This document shows, piece by piece, positions 24,799 through 33,056 of a DNA stretch of 39,152 nucleotides. The translations under genes and the position numbers were made by a program. The notes beneath the pieces were generated by a model. The model saw nothing but the letters and a program-made list of their open reading frames with translations, had not been told where the DNA came from and did not search any database. How positions within the stretch are numbered: position 1 is the first letter of the stretch; each line of letters starts with the position of its first letter. Source of the DNA: JBLIAZ01 sp047632015 (GTDB lineage Bacteria; Bacteroidota; Bacteroidia; Flavobacteriales_C; GCA-002722245); contig JBLIBC010000002.1 of NCBI GenBank assembly GCA_047632015.1, positions 1 through 39,152 on the forward strand, given 5' to 3'.

Positions 24799-25343
24799 GA
24801 CCCAAAAGTTCCAAGGTCCTCGGTGTACCTTTGATATTATATTCCTGTGGTAATTATTTTATAATTACTGCTTAACCCAACCTTTTTTATTTGAAGGTTC
24901 GATTGCATGATCAAATCATGATCATTGGGCTATTCAACTTGACAATTACACACACACACATTTAACTAAACTAATCACGATGAAAAATGTAACGAAGTTA
25001 ATTTTGAATGATAATGCGTTGTGTGTACCATTCATTAGCAGGTACGAATCTCGTATCAAAAAGGTTAGGTCGAAGCTGATTATCCATAATAAAGAAGCCC
25101 ATGTAGTATAATTTAATGCTGTCTTATTAGCCCATTAAATAACAGATTTGTCTTGTAAAGCAAACAGTTATTAAGCCTTAAGTTGCGGTTTCACATTGTT
25201 ACCACCAGGTACGATTAAAGTTTTACTTATTTGGTGAAGTAAAAATCTATAAATTGATTAATTTAGCGCTTTCTAGTAAAAATTGAGCATTTTGGACTTG
25301 CTTTAAGATTTAACAACGTCCACTTTACTAAACATAAGTAAGT
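24799..25343. other. 545-bp gap ahead of the polysaccharide block
   Basis: This stretch has one small possible gene (24980-25111, listed separately). It also holds a short CA microsatellite at about 24948-24960 and a repeated ATGATCA motif around 24906-24924. The remainder is A/T-rich with no coding signal and no recognisable riboswitch or JUMPStart element. It probably contains the promoter of the nucleotide-sugar dehydrogenase gene at 25344, but I could not place it with confidence. Confidence 0.5.
24980..25111 (+). CDS. Possible 43-residue basic small protein
   Basis: ATG at 24980 after an A-rich leader opens 43 codons ending TAA at 25109-25111. The product starts MKNVTKLILNDNALCVPFIS and has a basic middle (RYESRIKKVRSKLIIHNK). 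It has no signal peptide or membrane helix. It could be a leader peptide or small regulator ahead of the polysaccharide genes, or a chance frame. The family is not recognised. Confidence 0.3.
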   Translation: MKNVTKLILNDNALCVPFISRYESRIKKVRSKLIIHNKEAHVV

Positions 25344-26642
25344 ATGAAAATCTCTGAGAGATTAGCCAACAAACAAGAGAAGTTAGCAGTAATCGGATTA
25401 GGATATGTGGGACTTCCAATAGCCTTAGAATTCGCAAAGAAGATTTCCGTTATTGGGTTCGATATTAACCAAGGAAGGGTTGATATGATGAAAAATGGAG
25501 AAGATCCAAGTAAGGAGCTGTCAAAAGAGGAGTTTGAAGAACGTGACATACATTTTACTACGTCATTGGATGAATTGAAAGAAGCTACTTTTTACATTGT
25601 TGCGGTTCCAACACCAATTGACGAACACAATTTACCTGATTTAACTCCGCTTTTAAAAGCATCAGAAACTGTTGCTAAAGTTTTGAAAAAAGGAGATTAC
25701 GTGGTTTACGAATCGACTGTTTACCCAGGTTGTACAGAAGAAGATTGCGTTCCAGTATTGGAAGACGTTTCAGGATTAAAATACATTGAAGATTTTAAAG
25801 TGGGGTATTCACCAGAGAGAATTAACCCGGGAGACAAAGAACACACTCTGACTAAAATTGTGAAAGTAGCTGCTGGTTGTGATGAGGAATCAGCTGATGA
25901 AGTGGTTAAGGTCTACGAAATGGTTATTAAAGCTGGCGTGTATAGAGCATCAAGTTTAAAAGTTGCTGAGGCAGCAAAAATCATTGAGAATACTCAGAGG
26001 GATGTGAACATTGCTTTAATGAATGAACTGTCATTGATTTTTAACAAACTTGGTATTAATACTTATGAAGTATTAGAAGCTGCTGGAACAAAATGGAACT
26101 TTTTGAAGTTTTTCCCTGGTTTAGTAGGAGGTCACTGCATTGGTGTTGATCCTTATTACCTAACTTACAAAGCAAGAGAGCTTGGTTTTCATGCAAAAAT
26201 CATTAACTCAGGAAGAGCACTGAATGACTCCATGGGTCCTCATACAGCAAGACAAGTGGTTAAAAAAATTATTGCAGGAGGTAAAGATATTACGAATTCT
26301 AAAGTACTGGTAATGGGAGCTACATTTAAGGAAAATGTGAGTGATATCAGGAATTCAAAAGTCAGTTCTGTGGTTGACGAATTGAAAAGTTTTGGAGTAG
26401 AGGTTGAAGTACATGATGCCTATGCGTCAAGTGATGAAGTAAAGCATGAGTACGGATTTGAATTGATTCCAGAAATTAGGGGTACAATATATGATGCAAT
26501 AATTGTGGCAGTAAATCACAAACAATATTTAGATTACACTGAGGACGATTTCTCAAAATGGTTAACTGCTGAAGGTGTCTTGGTCGATTTAAAAGGCGCT
26601 TTTCGAGGTAAAATTAATAAGTTAAAATACTGGAGTTTATAG
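25344..26642 (+). CDS. UDP-N-acetyl-D-galactosamine/glucosamine dehydrogenase (WbpO/TviB-like)
   Basis: The 432-residue enzyme belongs to the UDP-glucose/GDP-mannose dehydrogenase family. It has the NAD motif GLGYVG (18-23), AVPTPIDEHNLPDL, the STVYPG loop, K212 in EAAKIIENTQRDVNIA and catalytic C265 in GGHCIGVDPYYLTYKA. Two successive NAD-dependent oxidations turn the sugar C6 alcohol into a carboxylate. Sequence style is nearest to the WbpO/TviB subgroup, which makes UDP-GalNAcA. The WbpP-like epimerase two genes on supports this. galE starts 1 bp after its stop. Confidence 0.9.
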   Translation: MKISERLANKQEKLAVIGLGYVGLPIALEFAKKISVIGFDINQGRVDMMKNGEDPSKELSKEEFEERDIHFTTSLDELKEATFYIVAVPTPIDEHNLPDLTPLLKASETVAKVLKKGDYVVYESTVYPGCTEEDCVPVLEDVSGLKYIEDFKVGYSPERINPGDKEHTLTKIVKVAAGCDEESADEVVKVYEMVIKAGVYRASSLKVAEAAKIIENTQRDVNIALMNELSLIFNKLGINTYEVLEAAGTKWNFLKFFPGLVGGHCIGVDPYYLTYKARELGFHAKIINSGRALNDSMGPHTARQVVKKIIAGGKDITNSKVLVMGATFKENVSDIRNSKVSSVVDELKSFGVEVEVHDAYASSDEVKHEYGFELIPEIRGTIYDAIIVAVNHKQYLDYTEDDFSKWLTAEGVLVDLKGAFRGKINKLKYWSL

Positions 26643-26643
26643 T

Positions 26644-27657
26644 ATGATTTTAGTCACAGGTGGTGCAGGTTACATAGGTTCGCACACTGTTGTTGAACTA
26701 CTCAAAGAAGGATATAAAGTTCTTGTGCTTGATAATTTTGTGAACTCAAGTAAAAAAGTACTTAACAGAATAGGTCAAATAGAACCAACACATTTCGATT
26801 TTGAGGAAGTTGACGTGACAGATCAGTCAGCGCTCGAAAAGGTATTTGAAAAGTACAAAAACATATCCACAGTCATTCATTTTGCAGCGCATAAGTCGGT
26901 TGGAGAATCGGTTGCTGATCCATTAGAATATTATAGGAATAACATAGGAGGTCTAGTGACTGTGTTGTCTGTTTGTAAAAAACATGGGATCAAAAATTTT
27001 ATTTTTTCTTCTTCTTGCACAGTGTATGGAGAACCTCTTGAAATAAAAATTGATGAAAGCACGAAAATTGCAAAGGCTACTTCTCCCTATGGAAATACAA
27101 AAATAGTTGGTGAGGAAATCATTCAAGATTTTACTAAAGTAAATGCTTTTAAAGCGGTTTTATTAAGGTATTTTAATCCCGTCGGTTCACACGAAAGTGC
27201 ATTATTAGGAGATGAGCCTCAGGGTGTTCCGAATAATTTAGTGCCTTACTTAACGAAAGTGGTGGGCGGGGAATTAAAAAGCTTGCAAGTATTTGGTAAT
27301 GACTATGACACTAAAGATGGTTCTTGCATCCGCGATTACATTCACGTGGTGGATATTGCCATTGCGCACGTGAAATCTATTAAGTACCTTAATGATCTTA
27401 AAGAAGGAGTGGTTGACTGTATCAATTTAGGAAGAGGTGAGGGAAGCACAGTGCTTGAGGTAATTGCTGCTTTTGAGAAAGCCACGGGTAAAAAGGTAAC
27501 TTTTGAAATTGCCCCAAGGAGAGCTGGCGATGTAACTGCAATTTATGCAAATCCGTTAAAAGCTAAAGAAAAACTTGGGTGGACTGCAAAACTAAGTTTG
27601 GAAAATATGATGACTTCAGCGTGGAACTTCCAAACAAATAATAATTTAAAAGACTAG
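26644..27657 (+). CDS. galE: UDP-glucose 4-epimerase
   Basis: This 337-residue short-chain dehydrogenase has VTGGAGYIGSH (4-14) for NAD. The catalytic region is SSSCTVYG (S124), and Y149-x-x-x-K153 lies in SPYGNTKIVGE. RYFNPVGSHESALLGDEP and DYDTKDGSCIRDYIHVVD are hallmark GalE segments. It interconverts UDP-glucose and UDP-galactose, possibly also the N-acetyl forms. It lies between the dehydrogenase and the WbpP-like epimerase, 1 bp after the first and at most 8 bp before the second, so the cluster is one operon. Confidence 0.93.
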   Translation: MILVTGGAGYIGSHTVVELLKEGYKVLVLDNFVNSSKKVLNRIGQIEPTHFDFEEVDVTDQSALEKVFEKYKNISTVIHFAAHKSVGESVADPLEYYRNNIGGLVTVLSVCKKHGIKNFIFSSSCTVYGEPLEIKIDESTKIAKATSPYGNTKIVGEEIIQDFTKVNAFKAVLLRYFNPVGSHESALLGDEPQGVPNNLVPYLTKVVGGELKSLQVFGNDYDTKDGSCIRDYIHVVDIAIAHVKSIKYLNDLKEGVVDCINLGRGEGSTVLEVIAAFEKATGKKVTFEIAPRRAGDVTAIYANPLKAKEKLGWTAKLSLENMMTSAWNFQTNNNLKD

Positions 27658-27665
27658 TGCTACTG

Positions 27666-28679
27666 ATGAGCGATTGGAAAATAAATACAAAGTATCATGA
27701 AGGGGACATATCCTCTTATTCTTTTTTGATAACAGGAGGAGCCGGTTTTATTGGATCGAATATTGTTCAGTATCTAATGGACAACGGAGCAGGAAAAGTT
27801 CGCGTTTTAGATAATTTTTCAAATGGTTATAAAGAAAATTTAGAAAAGTACGATGAAGATGATAGGCTTGAAGTTATAGAGGGAAGCATCACTGATATTG
27901 ATACCTGTATAAAAGCGTGTACTGGGATTGATTACATTAGTCATCAAGCAGCATTGGGTTCAGTTCCTCGTTCTATAAATAACCCTTTAGCAACCCACGA
28001 AGCAAATGCTACAGGGTTTTTAAACATGATTACAGCAGCAAAAGATGCAAGCGTTAAACAGATGGTGTACGCAAGTAGTAGTTCTGTTTATGGAAGCAAT
28101 GTTGATTTACCTAAGCTTGAAGATGTCACGGGTGATCCGTTGTCTCCTTATGCAACAAGTAAAAAAACCAATGAGCTTTATGCAAAAGTCTTCAAAAAAG
28201 TATATGATTTTAACGTCATTGGGTTAAGGTACTTTAATATTTTTGGACCGAATCAAAGTCCTAATGGGCCATACGCAGCAGTTATTCCATTGTACATGAA
28301 TGCTCTATTAGCTGATGAATCAGGTAAAATTTTTGGAGACGGTGAGCAATCACGAGACTTCACCTTTGTGGAGAACGCTGTTCAGGCAAACATTAAGGGA
28401 ATGTTTACAAAATCGGAAGGGGTTTACGGCGAGGTTTGTAATATTGCTTGTGGTGAAAAGACTTCGGTTATTCAATTATACGATATATTACAAAATGCAG
28501 CTAATGCGTCAGCTCCGGCTGAGTTTTGTCCCCCACGAACAGGTGATATAAGAGATTCTTTAGCTTCTATCTCAAGAGCGCAAGAGCACTTAGGGTATCA
28601 ACCAAGTGTGGATATCAAAGAAGGTTTGGAAATTACTTTAAGCTGGTTCAAAGACAATCACTTTAATCAGGATATATAA
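27666..28679 (+). CDS. UDP-N-acetylglucosamine 4-epimerase (WbpP/TviC-like)
   Basis: I start this at the ATG at 27666 (MSDWKINTKYHEGD, 337 residues). A GTG at 27657 overlapping the galE stop would add only three residues. Extended short-chain dehydrogenase motifs are present: ITGGAGFIGSNIV, AALGSVPRSINNP, YASSSSVYGSN, and Y-x-x-x-K in PLSPYATSKKTNE. The GSVPRSI and RYFNIFGPNQSPNGPYAAVIP segments are typical of WbpP/TviC. It would convert UDP-GlcNAc to UDP-GalNAc, feeding the WbpO/TviB-like dehydrogenase. The product sugar goes to capsule, O-antigen or exopolysaccharide. Confidence 0.88.
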   Translation: MSDWKINTKYHEGDISSYSFLITGGAGFIGSNIVQYLMDNGAGKVRVLDNFSNGYKENLEKYDEDDRLEVIEGSITDIDTCIKACTGIDYISHQAALGSVPRSINNPLATHEANATGFLNMITAAKDASVKQMVYASSSSVYGSNVDLPKLEDVTGDPLSPYATSKKTNELYAKVFKKVYDFNVIGLRYFNIFGPNQSPNGPYAAVIPLYMNALLADESGKIFGDGEQSRDFTFVENAVQANIKGMFTKSEGVYGEVCNIACGEKTSVIQLYDILQNAANASAPAEFCPPRTGDIRDSLASISRAQEHLGYQPSVDIKEGLEITLSWFKDNHFNQDI

Positions 28680-28689
28680 TTAGTAGTTT

Positions 28690-29451
28690 ATGGGCTTGTT
28701 TTCATTTTTTTCAAAAAGAAAGGACGAAAAGAAGGAACATAATATTGACATTAATTTAGTTAAAACAGACATTCACGCTCATTTTTTACCAGGATTAGAC
28801 GATGGTTCTCCCAACATGGAGGAGTCCATTAAAATGATCGAAGGAATGATAAGCTTAGGATACCAAAAATTGGTGTGCACACCTCACGTGATGCATGGTT
28901 ATTATCAAAATAGTTCAGAGGTAATATTAAAATCTCATAAGGAGCTGGTTCAAGCAGTAAAAGAAAAAGGCATAGACATCCAATTGGAAGTTTCGGCTGA
29001 GTATAATTTCGATAGGGAATTACTGAAACGATTGGATGAAGATGACATCATTAGTTTTGGTAATGAGGATTATCAATATTTACTTTTTGAGCTGTCCTAT
29101 TTTAATGAGCCTATGGGTCTTGATGAATTGATAGCGAAAATCAAAGAGAAAGGATTTATTCCTGTTTTAGCGCATCCTGAGAGGTATCCGTATTTTTCAG
29201 GCAACAGGGAGAAATATGGTGCTTTACAAGCTCAAGGCGTATTGTTTCAAGTTAATCTTAACTCCTTAAGTGGGCTGTATCCTGGAGGAGCAAAGCCAAC
29301 CGTTAAGTGGCTTATGGAGCAAGGGATGGTTCAGTTTGTTGCAAGCGATGCCCACAGAGTGGAGCATGTTGGTTTGTTGAATGATGCATTGAAGCATGTT
29401 TGTTTACATGATTTGGTTGATGGTGGTGGGTTGATGAATGCTAATGTGTGA
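28690..29451 (+). CDS. CpsB/CapC/YwqE-type PHP-domain tyrosine-protein phosphatase
   Basis: The 253-residue protein begins with a short basic stretch, then a PHP-type metallo-phosphatase domain: TDIHAHFLPGLDDGS with H29 and H31, CTPHVMHGYY, AEYNFD, AHPERYP and a final VASDAHR. These residues hold the metal cluster that dephosphorylates tyrosine on a BY-kinase (Wzc/CpsD type) controlling polysaccharide chain length. No kinase or Wza is in the window, so it must lie elsewhere. The gene follows the epimerase by 10 bp. Confidence 0.9.
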   Translation: MGLFSFFSKRKDEKKEHNIDINLVKTDIHAHFLPGLDDGSPNMEESIKMIEGMISLGYQKLVCTPHVMHGYYQNSSEVILKSHKELVQAVKEKGIDIQLEVSAEYNFDRELLKRLDEDDIISFGNEDYQYLLFELSYFNEPMGLDELIAKIKEKGFIPVLAHPERYPYFSGNREKYGALQAQGVLFQVNLNSLSGLYPGGAKPTVKWLMEQGMVQFVASDAHRVEHVGLLNDALKHVCLHDLVDGGGLMNANV

Positions 29452-29454
29452 GAA

Positions 29455-29486
29455 GCCGCCTCTAACCGCCCCTAAAGGGGAGGACT
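29455..29486. repeat. Short intergenic palindromic repeat (CCCCTAAAGGGG type)
   Basis: The core CCCC-TAAA-GGGG at about 29469-29480 is flanked by CCTCTAACCG and AGGACT, extending the partial symmetry (CCTC / GAGG). Such CCTAAAGGGG palindromes are dispersed in many Bacteroidota genomes and resemble REP elements. It falls right after the phosphatase stop codon and could end or stabilise the upstream transcript. Only one copy is seen here. Confidence 0.5.
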
Positions 29487-29520
29487 GGATGACGTGAGTT
29501 TTAGAAAATGATTGAATACT

Positions 29521-30975
29521 ATGATGATTTTCAAGACAAAAATTAGTCCTTTAGTTGTTCTGATAGTCGTTTTTGGGATCGTTTATTCTTTGATCTCATT
29601 GGTTAATCATTATAATTTTAGAACTAATGCACTGGATTTAGGGTTGTATACAAATGCGATGTATGATTATACGCACTTTCAATGGAATGACAGTTCACTG
29701 TTTAGGATGTTCAACGAAAACTTACTGGCTGATCATTTTGATCTTTACCTGATCATTTTTTCTCCGCTTTGCTTGGTATTTGGGACTTATACTTTGTTAG
29801 TTGTTCAAATTGCTGCTATTTTGATAGGAGGGTGGGGAGTCTACAGCTATTTTAAAGGTCAAAAAGGTCATCCTGTAATTCCAGCACTAGCTGCGTTTTA
29901 TTTTTACAGTTTCTTTGGTGTTTTTGGTGCGCTGTCGTACGATTATCATAGCAATGTGGTTGCTGCATCCCTGGTGCCCTGGTTTTTTTATTGGGTGCAA
30001 AAGAGAAAGTTGATTCCCGCATCTTTGATGCTGCTTTTTATATTGGTATCAAAAGAAAACATATCATTATGGATGACTTTTGTATGCTTAGGATTAATAG
30101 TTAATTGCAGAAAAGACTCTGTGCTCGTTAAGTTTTTACTTGTTGCTGCCGTTTTTTGTGCTGCTTATTTCTTGACAATTATAACGCTAGTCATGCCGGC
30201 CTTATCCTATTCCAGCACATTTGCGCACTTTGATTATGAATACTTAGGGAATGGTCCTGTTGAAGCAGTTGTTCACCTTGTGATGCATCCAGTTGATTCT
30301 TTTCAAACTTTATTTGTAAACCACCACGCTAACCCTAAGCACGACTACATTAAGACTGAATTACATGTGATTTTACTATTTTCAGGACTCCCTTTTTTAC
30401 TTTGGAAACCACAGTATTTGTTCATGCTGATTCCCATTTATTTTCAAAAACTATTTCATAACACTCATTTCATGTGGGGCGTTGGACTGCAGTACAACAT
30501 TGAGTTTGCACCTATTTTAGCACTTGGAATTTTTGATGTGGTTTCTGGCATTACCAAACCTAGATTAAAAACATTCCTAGCATGGACAGCTGTAGTTTTA
30601 GTTTTAGCAGCGACAATTCGAACAATGGACAGTACGGTGTTTTACACTAACAAAGCTAAGGTTCGCTTTTACCAGAAGCAGCATTATGTAAGGGATTATG
30701 ACGTTTCCGAAGTCTACCATCAATTGTCCCTTCTCCCGTCCGATGCGGTACTTTGTGTGCACTCGCCGATCCTACCTCATTTAGCGCTTAGAGATAGCTT
30801 ATATGAGTACCCTAGGATCAAGAATGCTGAGTATATTGTGTATGCTAATCATGAAAATTTTTACATTTCCGGTGAGCAAGAATTTATGAGGGCAACTGAT
30901 AGTTTGAAGCATTGCGATGAATGGCAGGTATTGTATGATAAGGATATTACAGTGTTGAAGCGTGGTGTGAGATGA
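29521..30975 (+). CDS. DUF2079 polytopic membrane protein (GT-C-like)
   Basis: The 484-residue protein (start taken as ATG 29521, since an in-frame TTG at 29512 is less likely) has about nine to ten transmembrane helices and a soluble C-terminal part (about 370-484). An early NALDLGLYTNAMYDY segment and a following ADHFDLYLIIFSPL loop match the DUF2079 signature, with acidic residues in the first extracytoplasmic loop as in GT-C glycosyltransferases. A role in lipid-linked sugar transfer for the polysaccharide block is plausible but unproven. It converges on the EnvC-like gene with 19 bp between stops. Confidence 0.75.
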   Translation: MMIFKTKISPLVVLIVVFGIVYSLISLVNHYNFRTNALDLGLYTNAMYDYTHFQWNDSSLFRMFNENLLADHFDLYLIIFSPLCLVFGTYTLLVVQIAAILIGGWGVYSYFKGQKGHPVIPALAAFYFYSFFGVFGALSYDYHSNVVAASLVPWFFYWVQKRKLIPASLMLLFILVSKENISLWMTFVCLGLIVNCRKDSVLVKFLLVAAVFCAAYFLTIITLVMPALSYSSTFAHFDYEYLGNGPVEAVVHLVMHPVDSFQTLFVNHHANPKHDYIKTELHVILLFSGLPFLLWKPQYLFMLIPIYFQKLFHNTHFMWGVGLQYNIEFAPILALGIFDVVSGITKPRLKTFLAWTAVVLVLAATIRTMDSTVFYTNKAKVRFYQKQHYVRDYDVSEVYHQLSLLPSDAVLCVHSPILPHLALRDSLYEYPRIKNAEYIVYANHENFYISGEQEFMRATDSLKHCDEWQVLYDKDITVLKRGVR

Positions 30976-30994
30976 TTTTCTTTATTTCAATAAG

Positions 30995-32248
30995 TCATTT
31001 CTTTTTCAACCAACCTTCAGGATTCTGCTTTGCATTACCCTTCCATAATTCAAAATGAATCTCGGTTTTACCGTTGTCTTCGGTTTTAATTAACCCTAGA
31101 TTTTGACCTAATTTTACTTTTTGTCCCTTTTTAACTTTTACCGTAATTAAGTTAGAATACATCGTGAAATATGCTCCATGCTGAAGTAATACAGCACTTT
31201 TACCTCCGGACGGTAAAACAATTACAGCAACGACATTACCAGTGAATATTGCTGTAGCGTTAGTTCCTTTATTGGTCATCATGTTGATGCCATTGTTAGT
31301 GACTTTTAATCCCTCAAAAACGGGGTGCGGTCTTACACCAAACCTAGCACTTATCTTACCTGTTTTTACAGGCCAAGGAAACTTCCCTTTGTTTTGTGCA
31401 AATTGCATAGATAGTTTTGGAGCAATTGGGGCATCTCCAAAATTAGGTTGTTTGGTTCCATTTTTTTTTGCCAACTTTCTCAATCTTTCTCGTTCCTTGT
31501 CTGCTCTTTTCTGAGCTGCAGCAATTTCCCTTTCAATGATTTTAGTAATTTGAAGGTCAACTTCGGCCTCTTCTTTTTGCTTTTTACGTATTTTTTTCTT
31601 TAATTTTTTTTCATCCTTTTTTAGTTCTTGAAGTAATTCCTTGTTTGCCTTTTTTTCTTTTTGAAGCTTGTTCTTTTCGTAATACCTATCCCCAAGGATG
31701 CGTTTTTTCTTTTCTTTTTTCTTCTCCAACCGAATAATTCTATCCTCTATTGTTTTTTGAAGCCCCACTATTTCAGTAGCTTGGTATTCTCGGTATTCTC
31801 CAATTTTTTTAAGATATTTCAATCGTTTGTATGCCTGATTGAAATTGTCAGATGAAAAAACAAAAATAATGCTGTTGGTTGCATTTCGGTTTTTGTAAGC
31901 ATACAAAAGCATTTTTCTATATTGTTCTTGAAATTCAACAAGCTGATTTTTTAAGGAGTCAATAGAATAATTTTGTGCATCCAGGTCATGATCAAGTTCA
32001 CCAATTTCTTCATTGATTGATTGAATGAGTTCTTCCCTAGCTGTAATTTGGAGCTTACTGAGCAAATGCCTTACTTCAGCACCATCTTGATCGTCCTTGT
32101 TTTCAGACAATAATCCCTTGATCGTTTTAAGTTCCTTGTGGATCTTATTTTTATTCTTTTTTAATTGATTTTTATCCTGTGCAAAAAGAGCAAGGTTACT
32201 TACCAAAAACAGCATTAATACAAAAACGATTTTATTCCATTTCAGCAT
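30995..32248 (-). CDS. EnvC-like murein hydrolase activator with degenerate LytM (M23) domain
   Basis: The 417-residue protein has a signal peptide (about 1-23), a long Lys/Glu-rich coiled coil (about 25-265) and a C-terminal LytM domain (about 290-417). The catalytic residues of active M23 peptidases are mostly lost: the HxGID motif reads N318-N-G-I-N322, the YxHL motif YSNL, and HLHFE is E396-I-H-F-E. Only H398 remains of the zinc and catalytic set. That pattern matches EnvC-type activators, which stimulate amidases instead of cutting peptidoglycan. It overlaps the DUF4292 gene by 17 bp and ends the operon that begins with dut. Confidence 0.85.
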   Translation of the reverse strand: MLKWNKIVFVLMLFLVSNLALFAQDKNQLKKNKNKIHKELKTIKGLLSENKDDQDGAEVRHLLSKLQITAREELIQSINEEIGELDHDLDAQNYSIDSLKNQLVEFQEQYRKMLLYAYKNRNATNSIIFVFSSDNFNQAYKRLKYLKKIGEYREYQATEIVGLQKTIEDRIIRLEKKKEKKKRILGDRYYEKNKLQKEKKANKELLQELKKDEKKLKKKIRKKQKEEAEVDLQITKIIEREIAAAQKRADKERERLRKLAKKNGTKQPNFGDAPIAPKLSMQFAQNKGKFPWPVKTGKISARFGVRPHPVFEGLKVTNNGINMMTNKGTNATAIFTGNVVAVIVLPSGGKSAVLLQHGAYFTMYSNLITVKVKKGQKVKLGQNLGLIKTEDNGKTEIHFELWKGNAKQNPEGWLKKK

Positions 32249-33056
32249 AATTGTCTGGGATTTTAAACGGAACGTTCATGGTTGATGCTTGCTTGAACCG
32301 CTTGTAGTTCAATGCAATAAATACTTTTTTGTTTTTGGCTACCAAAGTGGTGACTTCAATTTCTTTTGGAATTGTTAAGTAGGTACTCGTGTCTGGGTTG
32401 CTACTTTTAATCCATAATTCCTCTTTTGTGCTAGGTACCATGAAGTATTGCTTTGACATGGATTTACTTGCGCAGGCTATCCATTGTGCCCAAACAAAAG
32501 TGATATTTGAATCAAGTTCTTCAGTTGCCTTGTTGAGGTTACTTTTACTTAAGTTGGCTAATGTTAACTCTTGTTCTTGTTCCCAATTAAAGTCATCATT
32601 TGGTAAAGGGATATATTGCGCAAGTAAAACATTTTGAAATAAGTTAAAATTTACTTCAACTCCTATTCGTTTGGAAAGCCCTATGTAATCTGTTTTAAGG
32701 TACTTTTTATTGAACAAATCCATGGCTAGCACACTGTCTTTTGTCGCTAATAATTTTAAGATTGGAAAGGAAGCTTTGGTCATGGAAATCCAGACAGTAT
32801 CGTTAGGCTTAATTCTTATTTGAATGTTTATTTCATATCCTTTTCCTTTGAATTCTGCATTGAGGTCACCTTTGATTTTAAGCCAATCATGACTAGCAGA
32901 AGTGTCTAACAATGGGAAGTATTGACTTAAGCTGTCGGTATAAATCCCACAAATACTAACCGGAATTGGCTTTTTTTCGACAAGCTTCTTTTTTGAGCTA
33001 CAAGCTGTTCCGATAACTAACATCACCAGTATTAATATTTTACTGGTAAGCCTCAT
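32232..33056 (-). CDS. DUF4292 lipoprotein (LolA/LolB-like fold suspected)
   Basis: The 274-residue protein has a signal sequence with lipobox VIGTACSS, giving lipidated Cys19. Its body is beta-rich, with LKIKGDLNAEFKGKGYEIN and RIKPNDTVWISMTKASF, typical of DUF4292 in Bacteroidota. From memory this family belongs to the LolA/LolB-like clan, which handles lipoproteins or lipids. It starts within the TPR gene stop (TAATG, 1-bp overlap) and overlaps the EnvC-like gene by 17 bp. Tight coupling suggests a joint envelope function. Confidence 0.8.
   Translation of the reverse strand: MRLTSKILILVMLVIGTACSSKKKLVEKKPIPVSICGIYTDSLSQYFPLLDTSASHDWLKIKGDLNAEFKGKGYEINIQIRIKPNDTVWISMTKASFPILKLLATKDSVLAMDLFNKKYLKTDYIGLSKRIGVEVNFNLFQNVLLAQYIPLPNDDFNWEQEQELTLANLSKSNLNKATEELDSNITFVWAQWIACASKSMSKQYFMVPSTKEELWIKSSNPDTSTYLTIPKEIEVTTLVAKNKKVFIALNYKRFKQASTMNVPFKIPDNYAEME

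Noticed and set aside
24948..24960. CA microsatellite as a phase-variation tract
   Set aside because: It is short (about 6-7 units), lies outside any coding frame and has no clear promoter overlap; noted only within the gap description.
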